Positions 48,688-58,925 of a stretch of 64,000 nt of DNA are shown here, one piece after another. This stretch comes from Pseudomonadota bacterium. GTDB taxonomy: Bacteria > Pseudomonadota > Alphaproteobacteria > Acetobacterales > Acetobacteraceae. Made by a program: the position numbers and the translations under genes. How positions within the stretch are numbered: position 1 is the stretch's first letter; the number at the start of each line of letters is the position of its first letter. The notes beneath the pieces are model-generated. The model was given only the letters and a program-made list of their open reading frames with translations. It was not told the DNA's origin and did no database searches. The stretch is taken from contig JAJZVV010000001.1 in assembly GCA_021845595.1 (NCBI GenBank), positions 248,001 through 312,000 of the forward strand. Reading direction: 5' to 3'.

Positions 48688-48779
48688 GACGTGACTTCCG
48701 GCGGGCTGGCCGATATGATGGTCCGACGTTGAACGATCCAGGATCCGCCGAAGATCCAGAACCCGGGGGAAACGCCGCC

Positions 48780-50006
48780 ATGATCCGCGTCACCACGCTG
48801 CTGCTTGCGGGCGCGCTTCTCGCCCTGGCGCCGTCCTCGGGCCGCGCCGAAAGCGACGCGCTCGTCAACGACACCGTCCGCATCGGCGTGCTCACCGACA
48901 TGTCCGGCCCCTTCGCCGACCAGGTCGGCAAGGGTTCGGTCGTGGCCGCGCACCTCGCGGCCGAGGATTTCGCCGCCGAAGCCCAGGGGCTGAAGGTCGA
49001 GATTCTCGCCGCCGACCATCAGAACAAGCCCGACATCGGCGTCGGCATCGCACGGCATTGGGTGGACGAGGACCAGGTGGCCGCCGTGGTCGATCTGCCC
49101 AACTCCGGCGTCGCCCTGGCGGTGGCCAACCTCATGCACCAGAAGAACCGCGTCGCGCTGGCCTCCTCGGCCGCCACCTCCGATCTCACCGGCAAGGCCT
49201 GCGCGCCGACCACGGTGCAATGGGTCAGCGACACCTGGTCGCAGTCCCACACCCTGGTCCACGCCATGCTGGCGCAGAACCTGAAGACCTGGTTCTTCCT
49301 CGATGTCGACTACGCGCTCGGCAAGACGCTGGAGCGCGACGCGACCGAGGCGATCGTCGCCGGCGGCGGCAAGGTTCTCGGCGTCGTCCGCTCGCCGCTC
49401 GGCACGACGGATTTCTCCTCGCCGCTGATCGAGGCGCAGAGTTCCGGCGCGCAGGCGGTCGCACTCGCCAATACCGGCGCGGACGCGATCAACGCCATCA
49501 AGCAGGCGGCCGAGTTCGGCCTGACCAGCAAGGGCGCCACCCTGGCGGCGCTGTTCCTGCAGATCTCGGACGTCCACTCCGTCGGGCTGGCGACCGCGCA
49601 GGGGTTGTTGCTGCCGGCGCCGTTCTACTGGGATCTCACCGACCGCACCCGCGCCTGGAGCCAGCGCTTCGCCGCGCGCATGGACGGGCGCATGCCGACG
49701 ATGATGCAGGCCGGGGTCTATTCGGCCACCATGGCCTATCTCCGTGCCCAGCGCAGCGTGCGCAGCCTCGACGGCGCCAAGGTGGTCGCGGCGATGAAAG
49801 ACAAGCCGATCGACGACCCGCTGTTCGGCCCGACCATCATCCGCGCCGACGGCCGCGCCGTGCACCCGAGCCATTTGTTCCGGATCAAGTCACCCGCGCA
49901 GAGCAAAGGGCCGTGGGACATGTATCAGCTGGTCGCCACCATCCCGCCCGACAAGGCGTTCCGGCCGATGGCGGACGGCCATTGCCCGATGGTGGCGGGC
50001 CAGTAG
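48780..50006 (+). CDS. Orphan ABC transporter substrate-binding protein (Peripla_BP_6)
   Basis: This 408-residue exported binding protein has a Sec signal (cleavage near SSGRAES, residue about 23). The mature part has VRIGVLTDMSGPFADQVG, VAAHLAAEDF, WFFLDVDYALG and LKTWFF-type segments related to the 10561-11814 protein. No permease or ATPase genes lie beside it, so it may feed another transporter or act as a sensor-binding protein. It diverges from hisB. The ligand is unknown. Confidence 0.9.
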   Translation: MIRVTTLLLAGALLALAPSSGRAESDALVNDTVRIGVLTDMSGPFADQVGKGSVVAAHLAAEDFAAEAQGLKVEILAADHQNKPDIGVGIARHWVDEDQVAAVVDLPNSGVALAVANLMHQKNRVALASSAATSDLTGKACAPTTVQWVSDTWSQSHTLVHAMLAQNLKTWFFLDVDYALGKTLERDATEAIVAGGGKVLGVVRSPLGTTDFSSPLIEAQSSGAQAVALANTGADAINAIKQAAEFGLTSKGATLAALFLQISDVHSVGLATAQGLLLPAPFYWDLTDRTRAWSQRFAARMDGRMPTMMQAGVYSATMAYLRAQRSVRSLDGAKVVAAMKDKPIDDPLFGPTIIRADGRAVHPSHLFRIKSPAQSKGPWDMYQLVATIPPDKAFRPMADGHCPMVAGQ

Positions 50007-50032
50007 GGCGTCGTTCGCCCCGCCGCGAAGAC

Positions 50033-50506
50033 TCATGCGCCGCGGCGCGCGAGCGGGGCGACGAACTGCGGCTCGGTATCCCATGGGAACAGGATCCAGG
50101 TGTCCTGGGAGACCTCGGTGACGAAGGTCTCCACCGCGCCCCGCCCGGCCGGCTTGGCGTAGATGCAGGCATAATGCGCCCGTGGCAGCACGCCGCGCAC
50201 CGCGCGCAGCGTCGCGCCGCTGTCGACCAGATCATCGACGACGAGGAACCCGGTGCCGTCCCCGGCGGCGGTCGGCGGCTTGGTGATCACCGGCTCGCCG
50301 CGCGTTTCCTCGTCGTAGGTTTCGACCGAGACGCTTTCGACGAACCGGCACTCCAGCTCCCGGGCCACGATCGCCGCCGGGATCAACCCGCCGCGGCTGA
50401 CCGCGACAATGCCGCGGAACGGCCCCTGCCCCATCAGCCGCCAAGCCAGGGCGCGGGCGTCGCGGTGGAGCTGGTCCCAGGTGACGGTGTAGTAATGCGC
50501 CGCCAT
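50033..50506 (-). CDS. gpt: Xanthine/hypoxanthine-guanine phosphoribosyltransferase Gpt-like
   Basis: This 157-residue purine salvage enzyme has YYTVTWDQLHRDARALAWRL, a FRGIVAVSRGGLIPA segment and the PRPP motif FLVVDDLVDSGATLRAVR. The xanthine phosphoribosyltransferase pattern DTWILFPWDTE near the C-terminus is diagnostic for Gpt. It shares a TGATG overlap with csaA upstream. Confidence 0.92.
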   Translation of the reverse strand: MAAHYYTVTWDQLHRDARALAWRLMGQGPFRGIVAVSRGGLIPAAIVARELECRFVESVSVETYDEETRGEPVITKPPTAAGDGTGFLVVDDLVDSGATLRAVRGVLPRAHYACIYAKPAGRGAVETFVTEVSQDTWILFPWDTEPQFVAPLARRGA

Positions 50507-50841
50507 CAGAACAGCCGTCCGCCGTCCGGCACGGCGAAGTCCGGGCGGACCAGCACCACCGCGCCGTCCTCGTCGGGGATGCCGAGGGTCAGCACCTCGC
50601 TGGCGAAGCCGGCGATACGCCGGGGCGGGAAATTCACCACCGCCAGCACCTGCCGCCCGATCAGCCGGTCCGGCGGGTAATGCACCGCGAGCTGGGCGGA
50701 GGATTGGCGGGTGCCGATGGTGGCACCGAAATCGATCCATAATTTGACCGAGGGCTTGCGCGCCTCCGGAAAGGGCTTGGCATCGACCACGGTGCCGACG
50801 CGAATCTCCAGCCGGTCGAAATCCTCGATGGTGGCGCTCAT
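50506..50841 (-). CDS. csaA: tRNA-binding-domain protein CsaA-like
   Basis: This 111-residue protein forms one OB-fold tRNA-binding domain: FDRLEIRVGTVVDAKPFPEARKPSVKLWIDFG, VHYPPDRLIGRQVLAVVNFPPRRIAGFASEVLTLG, ending PDGGRLF. This is the CsaA/YgjH class, described as chaperone- or tRNA-binding proteins. Its stop shares a base with the gpt ATG. A GST gene ends 9 bp upstream of its start. Confidence 0.9.
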   Translation of the reverse strand: MSATIEDFDRLEIRVGTVVDAKPFPEARKPSVKLWIDFGATIGTRQSSAQLAVHYPPDRLIGRQVLAVVNFPPRRIAGFASEVLTLGIPDEDGAVVLVRPDFAVPDGGRLF

Positions 50842-50850
50842 CGTGCGTTC

Positions 50851-51513
50851 CTATGCCAGCGTTTCGTATCGGGCGACGCGCCAGGCGAGCGGCTCGGCGG
50901 CGGCCTGCTCGTACCAGGTCGCCACCAGCGGGTGGGCGCGCACCGCGGCGCAATAGGCTCGGCCCCCGGCGGTGAGTTCGGGCTCGTAGGCGAGGAATCG
51001 CGCCACCACGGGCGCATACATCGCGTCCGCGGCGCCGAACGCGGCGCCGAACAGATAGGGCCCGCCGGCGCCGAAGCGGGCGCGCGTGTCCGCCCACAGG
51101 CGCTCGATGCGCGCGATATCGGCGAGCGCGCCGGGCGTGTGGCCGGCCCCCGGCGCGTGGCGGCCCAGCACCATCGGCATCGCCAGGCGCAGCTCGCGGA
51201 ACCCCGCGTGCATTTCCGCCGCGATCGCCCGTGCCCAAGCCCGCGCCGGATTCGCCGCCGGCCACAGCGCGGGCGCGCGTTCGGCGCAGTATTCGGCGAT
51301 GGCCAGGGTTTCCCACACGCTGGTGCCGCGATGCTCGAGGCACGGAACCAGCCCGCTCGGCGAGATCGCCTTCACCGCCGCCGTGGTCCCCTGCCCGTCG
51401 ATCGGGATCACCACCTCCTCGACGTCGAGCCCGGCCTGGCGCACCACCAGCCACCCGCGCATCGACCAGGAGGAATAGCGGCGCGTGCCGAGATAGAGCG
51501 TGCCGTCAGCCAT
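50851..51513 (-). CDS. Glutathione S-transferase family protein
   Basis: This 220-residue GST has the N-terminal LYLGTRRYSSWSMRGWLVVRQAGL (Ser-containing active-site region), SPSGLVPCLEH and SVWETLAIAEYCAE glutathione-site elements, and a C-terminal helical domain (about 90-215). YSSWSMR and P.ALWP patterns are typical of a proteobacterial zeta-like or YfcF-type group. It is the first of a three-gene leftward run GST-csaA-gpt. It diverges from the aminotransferase. Confidence 0.9.
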   Translation of the reverse strand: MADGTLYLGTRRYSSWSMRGWLVVRQAGLDVEEVVIPIDGQGTTAAVKAISPSGLVPCLEHRGTSVWETLAIAEYCAERAPALWPAANPARAWARAIAAEMHAGFRELRLAMPMVLGRHAPGAGHTPGALADIARIERLWADTRARFGAGGPYLFGAAFGAADAMYAPVVARFLAYEPELTAGGRAYCAAVRAHPLVATWYEQAAAEPLAWRVARYETLA

Positions 51514-51579
51514 GAGCGCGACCTCCTTGCGCGGCCGGGTGCGATGGGCGACGCTGCCGCGTGCGGAGGAGTTGATGCC

Positions 51580-52908
<1,329 letters not shown>

Positions 52909-52957
52909 CCCCCGCCGCGGCGTCTTCGCGCGCCGCGGCGCTGGCGTACGGTGATCC

Positions 52958-55900
52958 ATGCCCCCGACCGAGCCATGGCGGGACGACCGATCGGCGTTGC
53001 GGGCGCTGCATCTGGCGCCCGAGGACGACGCGCTCGCGCCCTTGCTGCCCGCGGCAGTGTTGCCGGGCGGCGCGGTCGAACGGGGCCGGGACCTCGTGCG
53101 CGCCGCCCGTGCCGCGCATGTCCCGGGTAGCGATGTCAGCGACTTCCTGCGCGAATTCGGGCTCGGGACCCGCGAAGGCGTCGCGCTGCTCTGCCTCGCC
53201 GAGGCGCTGCTGCGCATCCCGGACCCGGCCACCGCCGATGCGCTGATCGAGGATCGGCTCGGCGATGCCGCCTGGGAACGCCATCTCGGCCACGCCGACA
53301 GCCTGGCCGTGAACGCCTCGACCTGGGCCTTCCTGCTCGGCGGGCGCGTGCTCTCGCGCGAGGACGCAGGGAGCGTGCCCGGGGCGCTGCGCCGCCTGAT
53401 GCGCCGGCTCGGCGAGCCGGTGATCCGCACCGCGCTGCGCCAGGGCATGCGGCTGCTGGCGCGCCAGTTCGTGCTCGGCCGCAGCATCGGGGAAGCGCTG
53501 GCCCGCGCCGCCGGCCCGGCCATGCGGCGCTGGCGCATGAGCTTCGACATGCTGGGCGAGGCGGCGAAAACCGCCGCCGACGCCGAACGCTACCGGCGCG
53601 CCTATGCCGAGGCGATCGGACAGATCGGACGCCACGCCGCCGGGCGCGGCCCGATCGAGGGTCCGGGGCTTTCGGTCAAGCTCTCGGCGCTGCACCCGCG
53701 CTATGAACCGTTGCAGGAAAGACACAGCGTCCCGGCGCTGGTTGGGACCCTGCGCGGCCTCGCCCTGGCGGCACGGGCGGCGGGGATCGGCCTCACGGTC
53801 GATGCCGAGGAGGCAGCGCGGCTGGAACTCAGCCTCGACGTGTTCGCCGCCGTCCGCGCCGACCCGGCGCTCGGCGGCTGGAATGGGCTCGGACTCGCCG
53901 TGCAGGCCTATCAGAAGCGCGCCGCGCCGCTGATCGACTGGATCGCCGGCCTCGCCCACGCCAGCGCCAGCCGCATCCCGGTCCGCCTCGTCAAGGGCGC
54001 CTACTGGGACAGCGAGATCAAGACCGCGCAGGTGCTGGGGCTGGCGGACTACCCGGTCTTCACCCGCAAGGCGGCGACGGACGCCGCCTGGCTCGCCTGC
54101 GCGCGGCGGATGCTCGCGCACGGGCCGGCGATCATCCCCGCCTTCGCCACCCATAACGCCCTCAGCCTCGCCGCCATCCTGGCGCTGGCGCCGCCGGGCG
54201 GGTTCGAGATGCAGCGGCTGCACGGCATGGGCGAGGCGCTCTATGGCGGCCTCGTCGGACCCGACTGCCCGGTGCGGGTCTATGCCCCGGTCGGCGCGCA
54301 TCAGGATCTGCTCGCCTATCTGGTGCGCCGGCTGCTGGAGAACGGGGCGAATACCAGCTTCGTTCACCGGCTGGTCGATCCTTCGGTGCCGGAGGCGGCG
54401 ATCCTCGCTGACCCGCTGGCGCGGCTGCAGGACCGGGCGGACCGGCCCCGGCCCATTCCCCTGCCGCGCGACCTCTATCCCGACCGCGCCAACTCGGCGG
54501 GCATCGACCTCGGCGACCGCGCCACAGCCCCTGCCCTGCTCGCCGCCGTCGCCGCCAAGGCCGCCGGCGTGCGCACGGTGCCCGGCGGCGGGCCGGGGCG
54601 CGAGATCCGCGACCCGGCGGACCGGCGCCGGCTGGTCGGCCGCGCCCACGACGCCACCGCGGCCGAGATCGACGCCACCCTCGGCCGGCTCGCGCACGGT
54701 TTCGCCGCCTGGGACCAGGCCGGCGGGGCGGCGCGCGCCGCGGTGCTCGAGCGCGCCGCGGACGCGATCGAGGCGGATCGGGCCGACCTCCTTGCCCTGC
54801 TCGTGCGCGAGGCCGGCAAGACCCTGCCCGACGCCATCGCCGAACTCCGCGAGGCGGCCGATTCCTGCCGCTACTATGCCGCCCGCGCCCGCGAGGCGTT
54901 CGCCTCCCCGCGCGTGCTCGCCGGCCCGACCGGGGAGCGCAATCTCTGGTCGCTGGCCGGGCGCGGCGTGTTCGCCGCCATCGCGCCGTGGAACTTCCCG
55001 CTGGCGATCTTCACCGGCCAGATTGCCGCCGCGCTCGCCGCCGGCAATGCCGTCGCCGCCAAGCCGGCGGAGCAGACGCCGCTGATCGGCACCCACGCGG
55101 TGGCGCTGCTGCACGCCGCCGGCGTGCCGGAATCGGCGCTCGGCCTGCTCGTCGGGAACGGCGCGGTCGGCGCCGCGCTGGCAAGGGATACGCGGGTGGC
55201 CGGCGTCGCCTTCACCGGCAGCCTGGCCACCGCGCGGGCGATCGCCGGCGTGCTGGCGGCGCGCGATGGGCCGCTGATCCCCCTCATCGCCGAAACCGGC
55301 GGGGTCAATGCGATGATCGTGGACAGCACCGCACTGCCCGAGCAGACCGTGACCGACGCGCTCGCCAGTGCCTTCGGCTCCGCCGGCCAGCGATGCTCGG
55401 CATTGCGCGTGCTGTGCCTGCAGGAGGAGATCGCCGACCGCATCCTGAGCATGCTGGAGGGCGCGGCGGCAACATTGGTGATCGGCGATCCGCTCGACCC
55501 GGCCACCGACATCGGCCCGATCATCGACGCCGAATCCTGCCTCCGGCTGGAGACCCAGGCGGCGGCGCTGGGACCGCCCCGGTTCCTCGCGGCACTCCCG
55601 GCAGCGGCGGCGCATGGCAGCTTCTTCGCCCCGCGCATCATCGAGCGGCCGACGCCGATGCTGGCGGAGGAGATTTTCGGCCCGGTCCTGCAGGTGGTGC
55701 GGTTTGCCGCCGACCGGCTGGATGCGCTGGTGGCGACGCTGGCCGCAGGCGGGCATGGCCTCACGCTCGGCATCCAGTCGCGCATCGAATCGCTGCCGGC
55801 GCGGATTCTGCGCCAGCTCCCGGTGGGCAACGCCTATGTCAACCGCAGCCAGATCGGCGCCGTGATCGGCGTGCAGCCGTTCGGTGGGCGGGGGCTCTCC

Positions 55901-56023
55901 GGCACCGGGCCGAAAGCGGGCGGCCCTTTGACCCTCCATGCCTTCGCCGAGGAGCGTGCGGTGAGCATCAACAGCGCTGCCTTCGGCGGTGACGCCGCCC
56001 TGCTCGCCACGAGCGAGGAGTGA
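52958..56023 (+). CDS. putA: Bifunctional proline dehydrogenase/P5C dehydrogenase PutA
   Basis: PutA oxidises proline to glutamate in two steps, FAD-dependent then NAD-dependent. The 1021-residue protein is close to the short type A size. It has a helical N-terminal arm, a proline dehydrogenase barrel with RLVKGAYWD (343-351) and the SFVHRLVD segment, and an ALDH domain with E779 (AETGGVN) and Cys813 (SAGQRC). There is no ribbon-helix-helix DNA-binding domain at the N-terminus, so it should be catalytic only. It is followed by a hairpin terminator. Confidence 0.95.
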   Translation: MPPTEPWRDDRSALRALHLAPEDDALAPLLPAAVLPGGAVERGRDLVRAARAAHVPGSDVSDFLREFGLGTREGVALLCLAEALLRIPDPATADALIEDRLGDAAWERHLGHADSLAVNASTWAFLLGGRVLSREDAGSVPGALRRLMRRLGEPVIRTALRQGMRLLARQFVLGRSIGEALARAAGPAMRRWRMSFDMLGEAAKTAADAERYRRAYAEAIGQIGRHAAGRGPIEGPGLSVKLSALHPRYEPLQERHSVPALVGTLRGLALAARAAGIGLTVDAEEAARLELSLDVFAAVRADPALGGWNGLGLAVQAYQKRAAPLIDWIAGLAHASASRIPVRLVKGAYWDSEIKTAQVLGLADYPVFTRKAATDAAWLACARRMLAHGPAIIPAFATHNALSLAAILALAPPGGFEMQRLHGMGEALYGGLVGPDCPVRVYAPVGAHQDLLAYLVRRLLENGANTSFVHRLVDPSVPEAAILADPLARLQDRADRPRPIPLPRDLYPDRANSAGIDLGDRATAPALLAAVAAKAAGVRTVPGGGPGREIRDPADRRRLVGRAHDATAAEIDATLGRLAHGFAAWDQAGGAARAAVLERAADAIEADRADLLALLVREAGKTLPDAIAELREAADSCRYYAARAREAFASPRVLAGPTGERNLWSLAGRGVFAAIAPWNFPLAIFTGQIAAALAAGNAVAAKPAEQTPLIGTHAVALLHAAGVPESALGLLVGNGAVGAALARDTRVAGVAFTGSLATARAIAGVLAARDGPLIPLIAETGGVNAMIVDSTALPEQTVTDALASAFGSAGQRCSALRVLCLQEEIADRILSMLEGAAATLVIGDPLDPATDIGPIIDAESCLRLETQAAALGPPRFLAALPAAAAHGSFFAPRIIERPTPMLAEEIFGPVLQVVRFAADRLDALVATLAAGGHGLTLGIQSRIESLPARILRQLPVGNAYVNRSQIGAVIGVQPFGGRGLSGTGPKAGGPLTLHAFAEERAVSINSAAFGGDAALLATSEE

Positions 56024-56026
56024 CGG

Positions 56027-56062
56027 AAAAGGCCCGATCCGTCGCCGGACCGGGCCCCTTTT
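56027..56062. terminator. Bidirectional intrinsic terminator after putA
   Basis: An 11-bp stem with one mismatch, GGCCCGATCCG (56031-56041) against CGGACCGGGCC (56046-56056), flanked by AAAA on the left and CCTTTT on the right. It lies 4 bp past the putA stop and faces the porin gene from the other side, so it can work in both directions. Confidence 0.85.
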
Positions 56063-56088
56063 CGTCAAGACATCAGACAGCCCCTGAA

Positions 56089-56131
56089 GTCTGACGGGAC
56101 CAGCGCCCGCTTGCGGACGCTGGCGTCAGAC
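56089..56131. terminator. Two-part hairpin downstream of the porin gene
   Basis: GTCTGACG-GGA-CCAGCG (56089-56105) pairs with CGCTGG-CGTCAGAC (56118-56131) around a 12-nt loop, giving a 14-bp stem with a 3-nt bulge. It lies 14 bp beyond the porin stop on the minus strand and probably protects or ends that transcript. Confidence 0.6.
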
Positions 56132-56144
56132 CATCAGACGAGGC

Positions 56145-57545
56145 TCAGTTCGAGTGGCCGAGGCCCGGCAGGCCGAGCAGGCCGTTGAGGACCACCACGG
56201 TCGCGACCCCGATCGTGAAGGAGTCGTGCTTGATGGCCGAGTTCGAGACCGCCATTTCCGGGTTGGTGAAATACTGCAGGAACGGCTGGATCGAGAAGCC
56301 CGGCATAACGGCCGCGCTGTAGCTGAATTCCATCCAGTTCTCCGCCGGCGTCGCCTGCATCACGCCGATCCCGCCCGAAGCATAGCCGGCTCCGAACGCA
56401 GCGGCCTGGGCGAAGCGGTGGTTGTACTTCGCGAAGTCCCAGGCGAAGTTCACGGTGTCATGCGGACGCGAGGCGAACGGGCCCTGCAGCACGAGGCCGA
56501 ACACCTGCGCATTCTCGATCGGCGCCGCACCCTCGACCGACCACTGGGCCTCGCCGAACGCGATCAGCTGACGATCGCTCTTCGGATCCGGCTTCCACAC
56601 GGTCTGCTCGAGGCCCATATAGACCGACGTGCGGCCGCGCTGGTTGGTCAGCGCCGCGTTCGCCGAGCCGGCGACGATCGCCGCCGGCGTGCCGGTCGCG
56701 CCCACGCCATACGGCGAGCTGTCATAGTAGCCGCCCAACATCACGTGCGTCGGGTAGTTCTGCGTGGTGCTGTCGTAGCCGATCTGGAACGGGATGAACA
56801 CGCCGTCGGCCTTGGCCAGACCCCAATCGGTGAAGCCGTGGCTGTGGGTGGTGTAGTAGGCGGCATCATCGTTGGCATAGACGCCGGCGCGGATATAGGT
56901 GCTCAGCGTCGGCTTCACCGTGGCGCGGAAGCCCCAGGTGGAGACCGGCGCGTAGGTGGCGCTGTTGTCGAAGTAGTAGCCGGCCGGACCGTTGCCGCAG
57001 ACGCCGATGCTGTAGAAGTTGCAGTAGACGTCGAAGGTCGAGAAGTCACCCAGCGGCGAGATGCGGCCAGCATACAGACGCAGGTGATCGTCGAACAGCG
57101 ACTGCTCCCACGACAGTTCCGAGAGCTGGAAGACTTCGACCGGGCCATACTCAGGGCTCGAGCCCCACACCGAACCGGTGTAGTTGCCGTTGAACCCCGC
57201 CGCACGATCATCGAACTGGATGTGCGCCCGGGCGCCGGGGATGCCGGCCAGCTTGGTCATGTCGAAGTCCATGCCGGCGGAGGCGTCGTTGGTATCGGAC
57301 ACGCCGGTCTTGCGGCCGCCGCTGACGTTGTCATAGACCACGTTCACGTTGGCGGCGTTGAAGTAGATGCCGTAGTTGGCCATCTGGTCGCCGAAGGACT
57401 TCAGCGGATCACCGAGCGTGAAGAAATAGCCGGGCGGCGTCGTCGACTGCGCCTGCGCGCTCGTGCTGACGATCAGGCCCGCACCGAGCACGGCCGCCGA
57501 CAGGATCGTCGCGCTCCTCAGCGTGCTTGCAAAAGAAGTTCTCAT
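56145..57545 (-). CDS. OprB-like carbohydrate porin
   Basis: This 466-residue outer-membrane protein has a signal peptide (cleavage at AQAQS, about residue 33) and an OprB-type pattern: GARAHIQFDDRAAGFNGN, VEVFQLSELSWEQSLFDDHLRLYAGRISPLGDFSTF, and the barrel's alternating aromatic strands. It ends HSN rather than in an aromatic residue. ATG 57545 follows GGAGGGG. GC skew and codon choice look more AT-tolerant than neighbours, as expected for a strongly expressed porin. Substrate is unknown. Confidence 0.88.
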   Translation of the reverse strand: MRTSFASTLRSATILSAAVLGAGLIVSTSAQAQSTTPPGYFFTLGDPLKSFGDQMANYGIYFNAANVNVVYDNVSGGRKTGVSDTNDASAGMDFDMTKLAGIPGARAHIQFDDRAAGFNGNYTGSVWGSSPEYGPVEVFQLSELSWEQSLFDDHLRLYAGRISPLGDFSTFDVYCNFYSIGVCGNGPAGYYFDNSATYAPVSTWGFRATVKPTLSTYIRAGVYANDDAAYYTTHSHGFTDWGLAKADGVFIPFQIGYDSTTQNYPTHVMLGGYYDSSPYGVGATGTPAAIVAGSANAALTNQRGRTSVYMGLEQTVWKPDPKSDRQLIAFGEAQWSVEGAAPIENAQVFGLVLQGPFASRPHDTVNFAWDFAKYNHRFAQAAAFGAGYASGGIGVMQATPAENWMEFSYSAAVMPGFSIQPFLQYFTNPEMAVSNSAIKHDSFTIGVATVVVLNGLLGLPGLGHSN

Positions 57546-57687
57546 CCTAAGCTTCCCCTCCCGAGAGTGTCGGAACGACGGATGGCGTTCAGCGGGGCCA
57601 CCGCGGCCCGCCCGGCCATGTTTGTGCTACGCTTGGTGGGGTCGCGTCCATATGTGTCGAATGTGTTGCGAAGCGAAGGGGCGGCGA

Positions 57688-58269
57688 GTGTGGCTACCGC
57701 GCAACAGTGAACGCACTGCACTGCAACGCTGGTTGGCGGCGGCGGCGCTGGCGCTTCTCGCCGTGGGCCTGTCCGGCCCGGCCGCCATCGCGCAGACCCG
57801 GAGCGAGCGGCTGGTGCCGGCGAACACGGGCATCTTCTTCCGGGCCTACGTCTTCGGGCTGCTGCCGGTGGAAGGACACTTCACCCGCTTCACCGGCCGC
57901 CTCACCGTCGACGGGACGACGCCCGGGCAATGCCGCGTCGAGATCCGCGTCGAGACCGCCAGCCTGGTCATGCAGGAATCCGCCTATGACCGCATGGTCA
58001 CCGGGCCGGACTTTCTCGACGCGGCGGACTACCCGGTGCTCGCTTACCAGGGCGCGTGCCGGCCGGCGCGTGGCGGCGGGGAGATCACCCGCATCGACGG
58101 CAATCTGCAACTCCACGGCACGGCGGGGCCGCTCGCCCTTTCGGTCCACCAGGACGCCGACAGCTTCGTGGCCGAGGCGGTGCTGCGCCGCGGAGCCTGG
58201 GGTGTGGCGGGACGCCCGTGGATGGCGGGACAGACCGTCCGCATCCGCGTCGTCGTCCGCCTGCCGTGA
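57688..58269 (+). CDS. Exported YceI-like domain protein
   Basis: About 193 residues from GTG 57688, with AAGGGGCGG upstream. In-frame ATGs at 57652 and 57661 would add 9-12 residues. The N-terminus LQRWLAAAALALLAVGLSGPAAIAQ is a signal peptide. The mature part has AYVFGLLPVEGHFTRFTGRLTVD, VEIRVETASLVMQESAYDRMVTGPDFLDAADYPVLAYQG, a typical YceI lipocalin-like lipid-binding pattern. YceI proteins bind polyprenoid or other lipids in the periplasm. Length is normal. Confidence 0.82.
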   Translation: MWLPRNSERTALQRWLAAAALALLAVGLSGPAAIAQTRSERLVPANTGIFFRAYVFGLLPVEGHFTRFTGRLTVDGTTPGQCRVEIRVETASLVMQESAYDRMVTGPDFLDAADYPVLAYQGACRPARGGGEITRIDGNLQLHGTAGPLALSVHQDADSFVAEAVLRRGAWGVAGRPWMAGQTVRIRVVVRLP

Positions 58270-58272
58270 AGG

Positions 58273-58899
58273 TTACGGGCTTCGGGGCTCGGCTTGCACC
58301 GGAGCGAACTGCCCGCCCTCGCCCAGCAGCGCCAGCACGCCGGTGCGGATGTCGAAATGGGCGCCGTGCAGCGTCAGCCGGCCGTCGGCGACGCGCTCGG
58401 CGATCCAAGGGAAGGTCATCAGATTCTCCAGCGAGACGCGCACCGTCGCGTGCTCGCCTTCCCGCTGCCGCTCGGCCGGGTCGCAGCGCAGCAGCCCCGG
58501 CCGCGCCCGTTCGGCGAGGCGGATCCACGGCCCGACGAACTCCCCGAGCGGCGGCGGCACGCCGTCGAGCAGGGCCTGGACACCGCCGCAGAGACCGTGC
58601 CCGAGCACGATCAAATCCCGCACCTCGAGCGCGCGGACGCCGAACTCGAGCGCCGCGCTGGTGCCGTGGCAGGCGCCATCCGGCGCGAAGGGTGGCACGA
58701 GGTTGGCGACATTGCGGATGATGAACATCTCGCCGGGGCGGGCATCGAAAATCATCGTCGGATCGACCCGGCTGTCCGAGCAGGCGAGCACCATCGCGCG
58801 CGGCTGCTGGCCGTGGCGGGCGAGGCCCTCGAACAGCTCACGCCGCTGCGGCCAGGCGATCGCGCGAAAGCGCCGGTAGCCGGCGACGAGTTGGTCCAT
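58273..58899 (-). CDS. Beta-class carbonic anhydrase
   Basis: This 208-residue enzyme hydrates CO2 to bicarbonate. The zinc and catalytic set is complete: Cys40, Asp42 and Arg44 in ACSDSRVDP, His101 and Cys104 in LGHGLCGG. FIIRNVANLVPP and HGTSAALEFGV are family signatures. ATG 58899 places the helical arm (MDQLVAGYRRFR) at the N-terminus. It is convergent with the YceI gene (3 bp gap). The next gene on its strand, ferritin-like, lies 26 bp upstream. Confidence 0.94.
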   Translation of the reverse strand: MDQLVAGYRRFRAIAWPQRRELFEGLARHGQQPRAMVLACSDSRVDPTMIFDARPGEMFIIRNVANLVPPFAPDGACHGTSAALEFGVRALEVRDLIVLGHGLCGGVQALLDGVPPPLGEFVGPWIRLAERARPGLLRCDPAERQREGEHATVRVSLENLMTFPWIAERVADGRLTLHGAHFDIRTGVLALLGEGGQFAPVQAEPRSP

Positions 58900-58925
58900 G
58901 GGTCCGGTCTCCGGAACGTCCCGGG

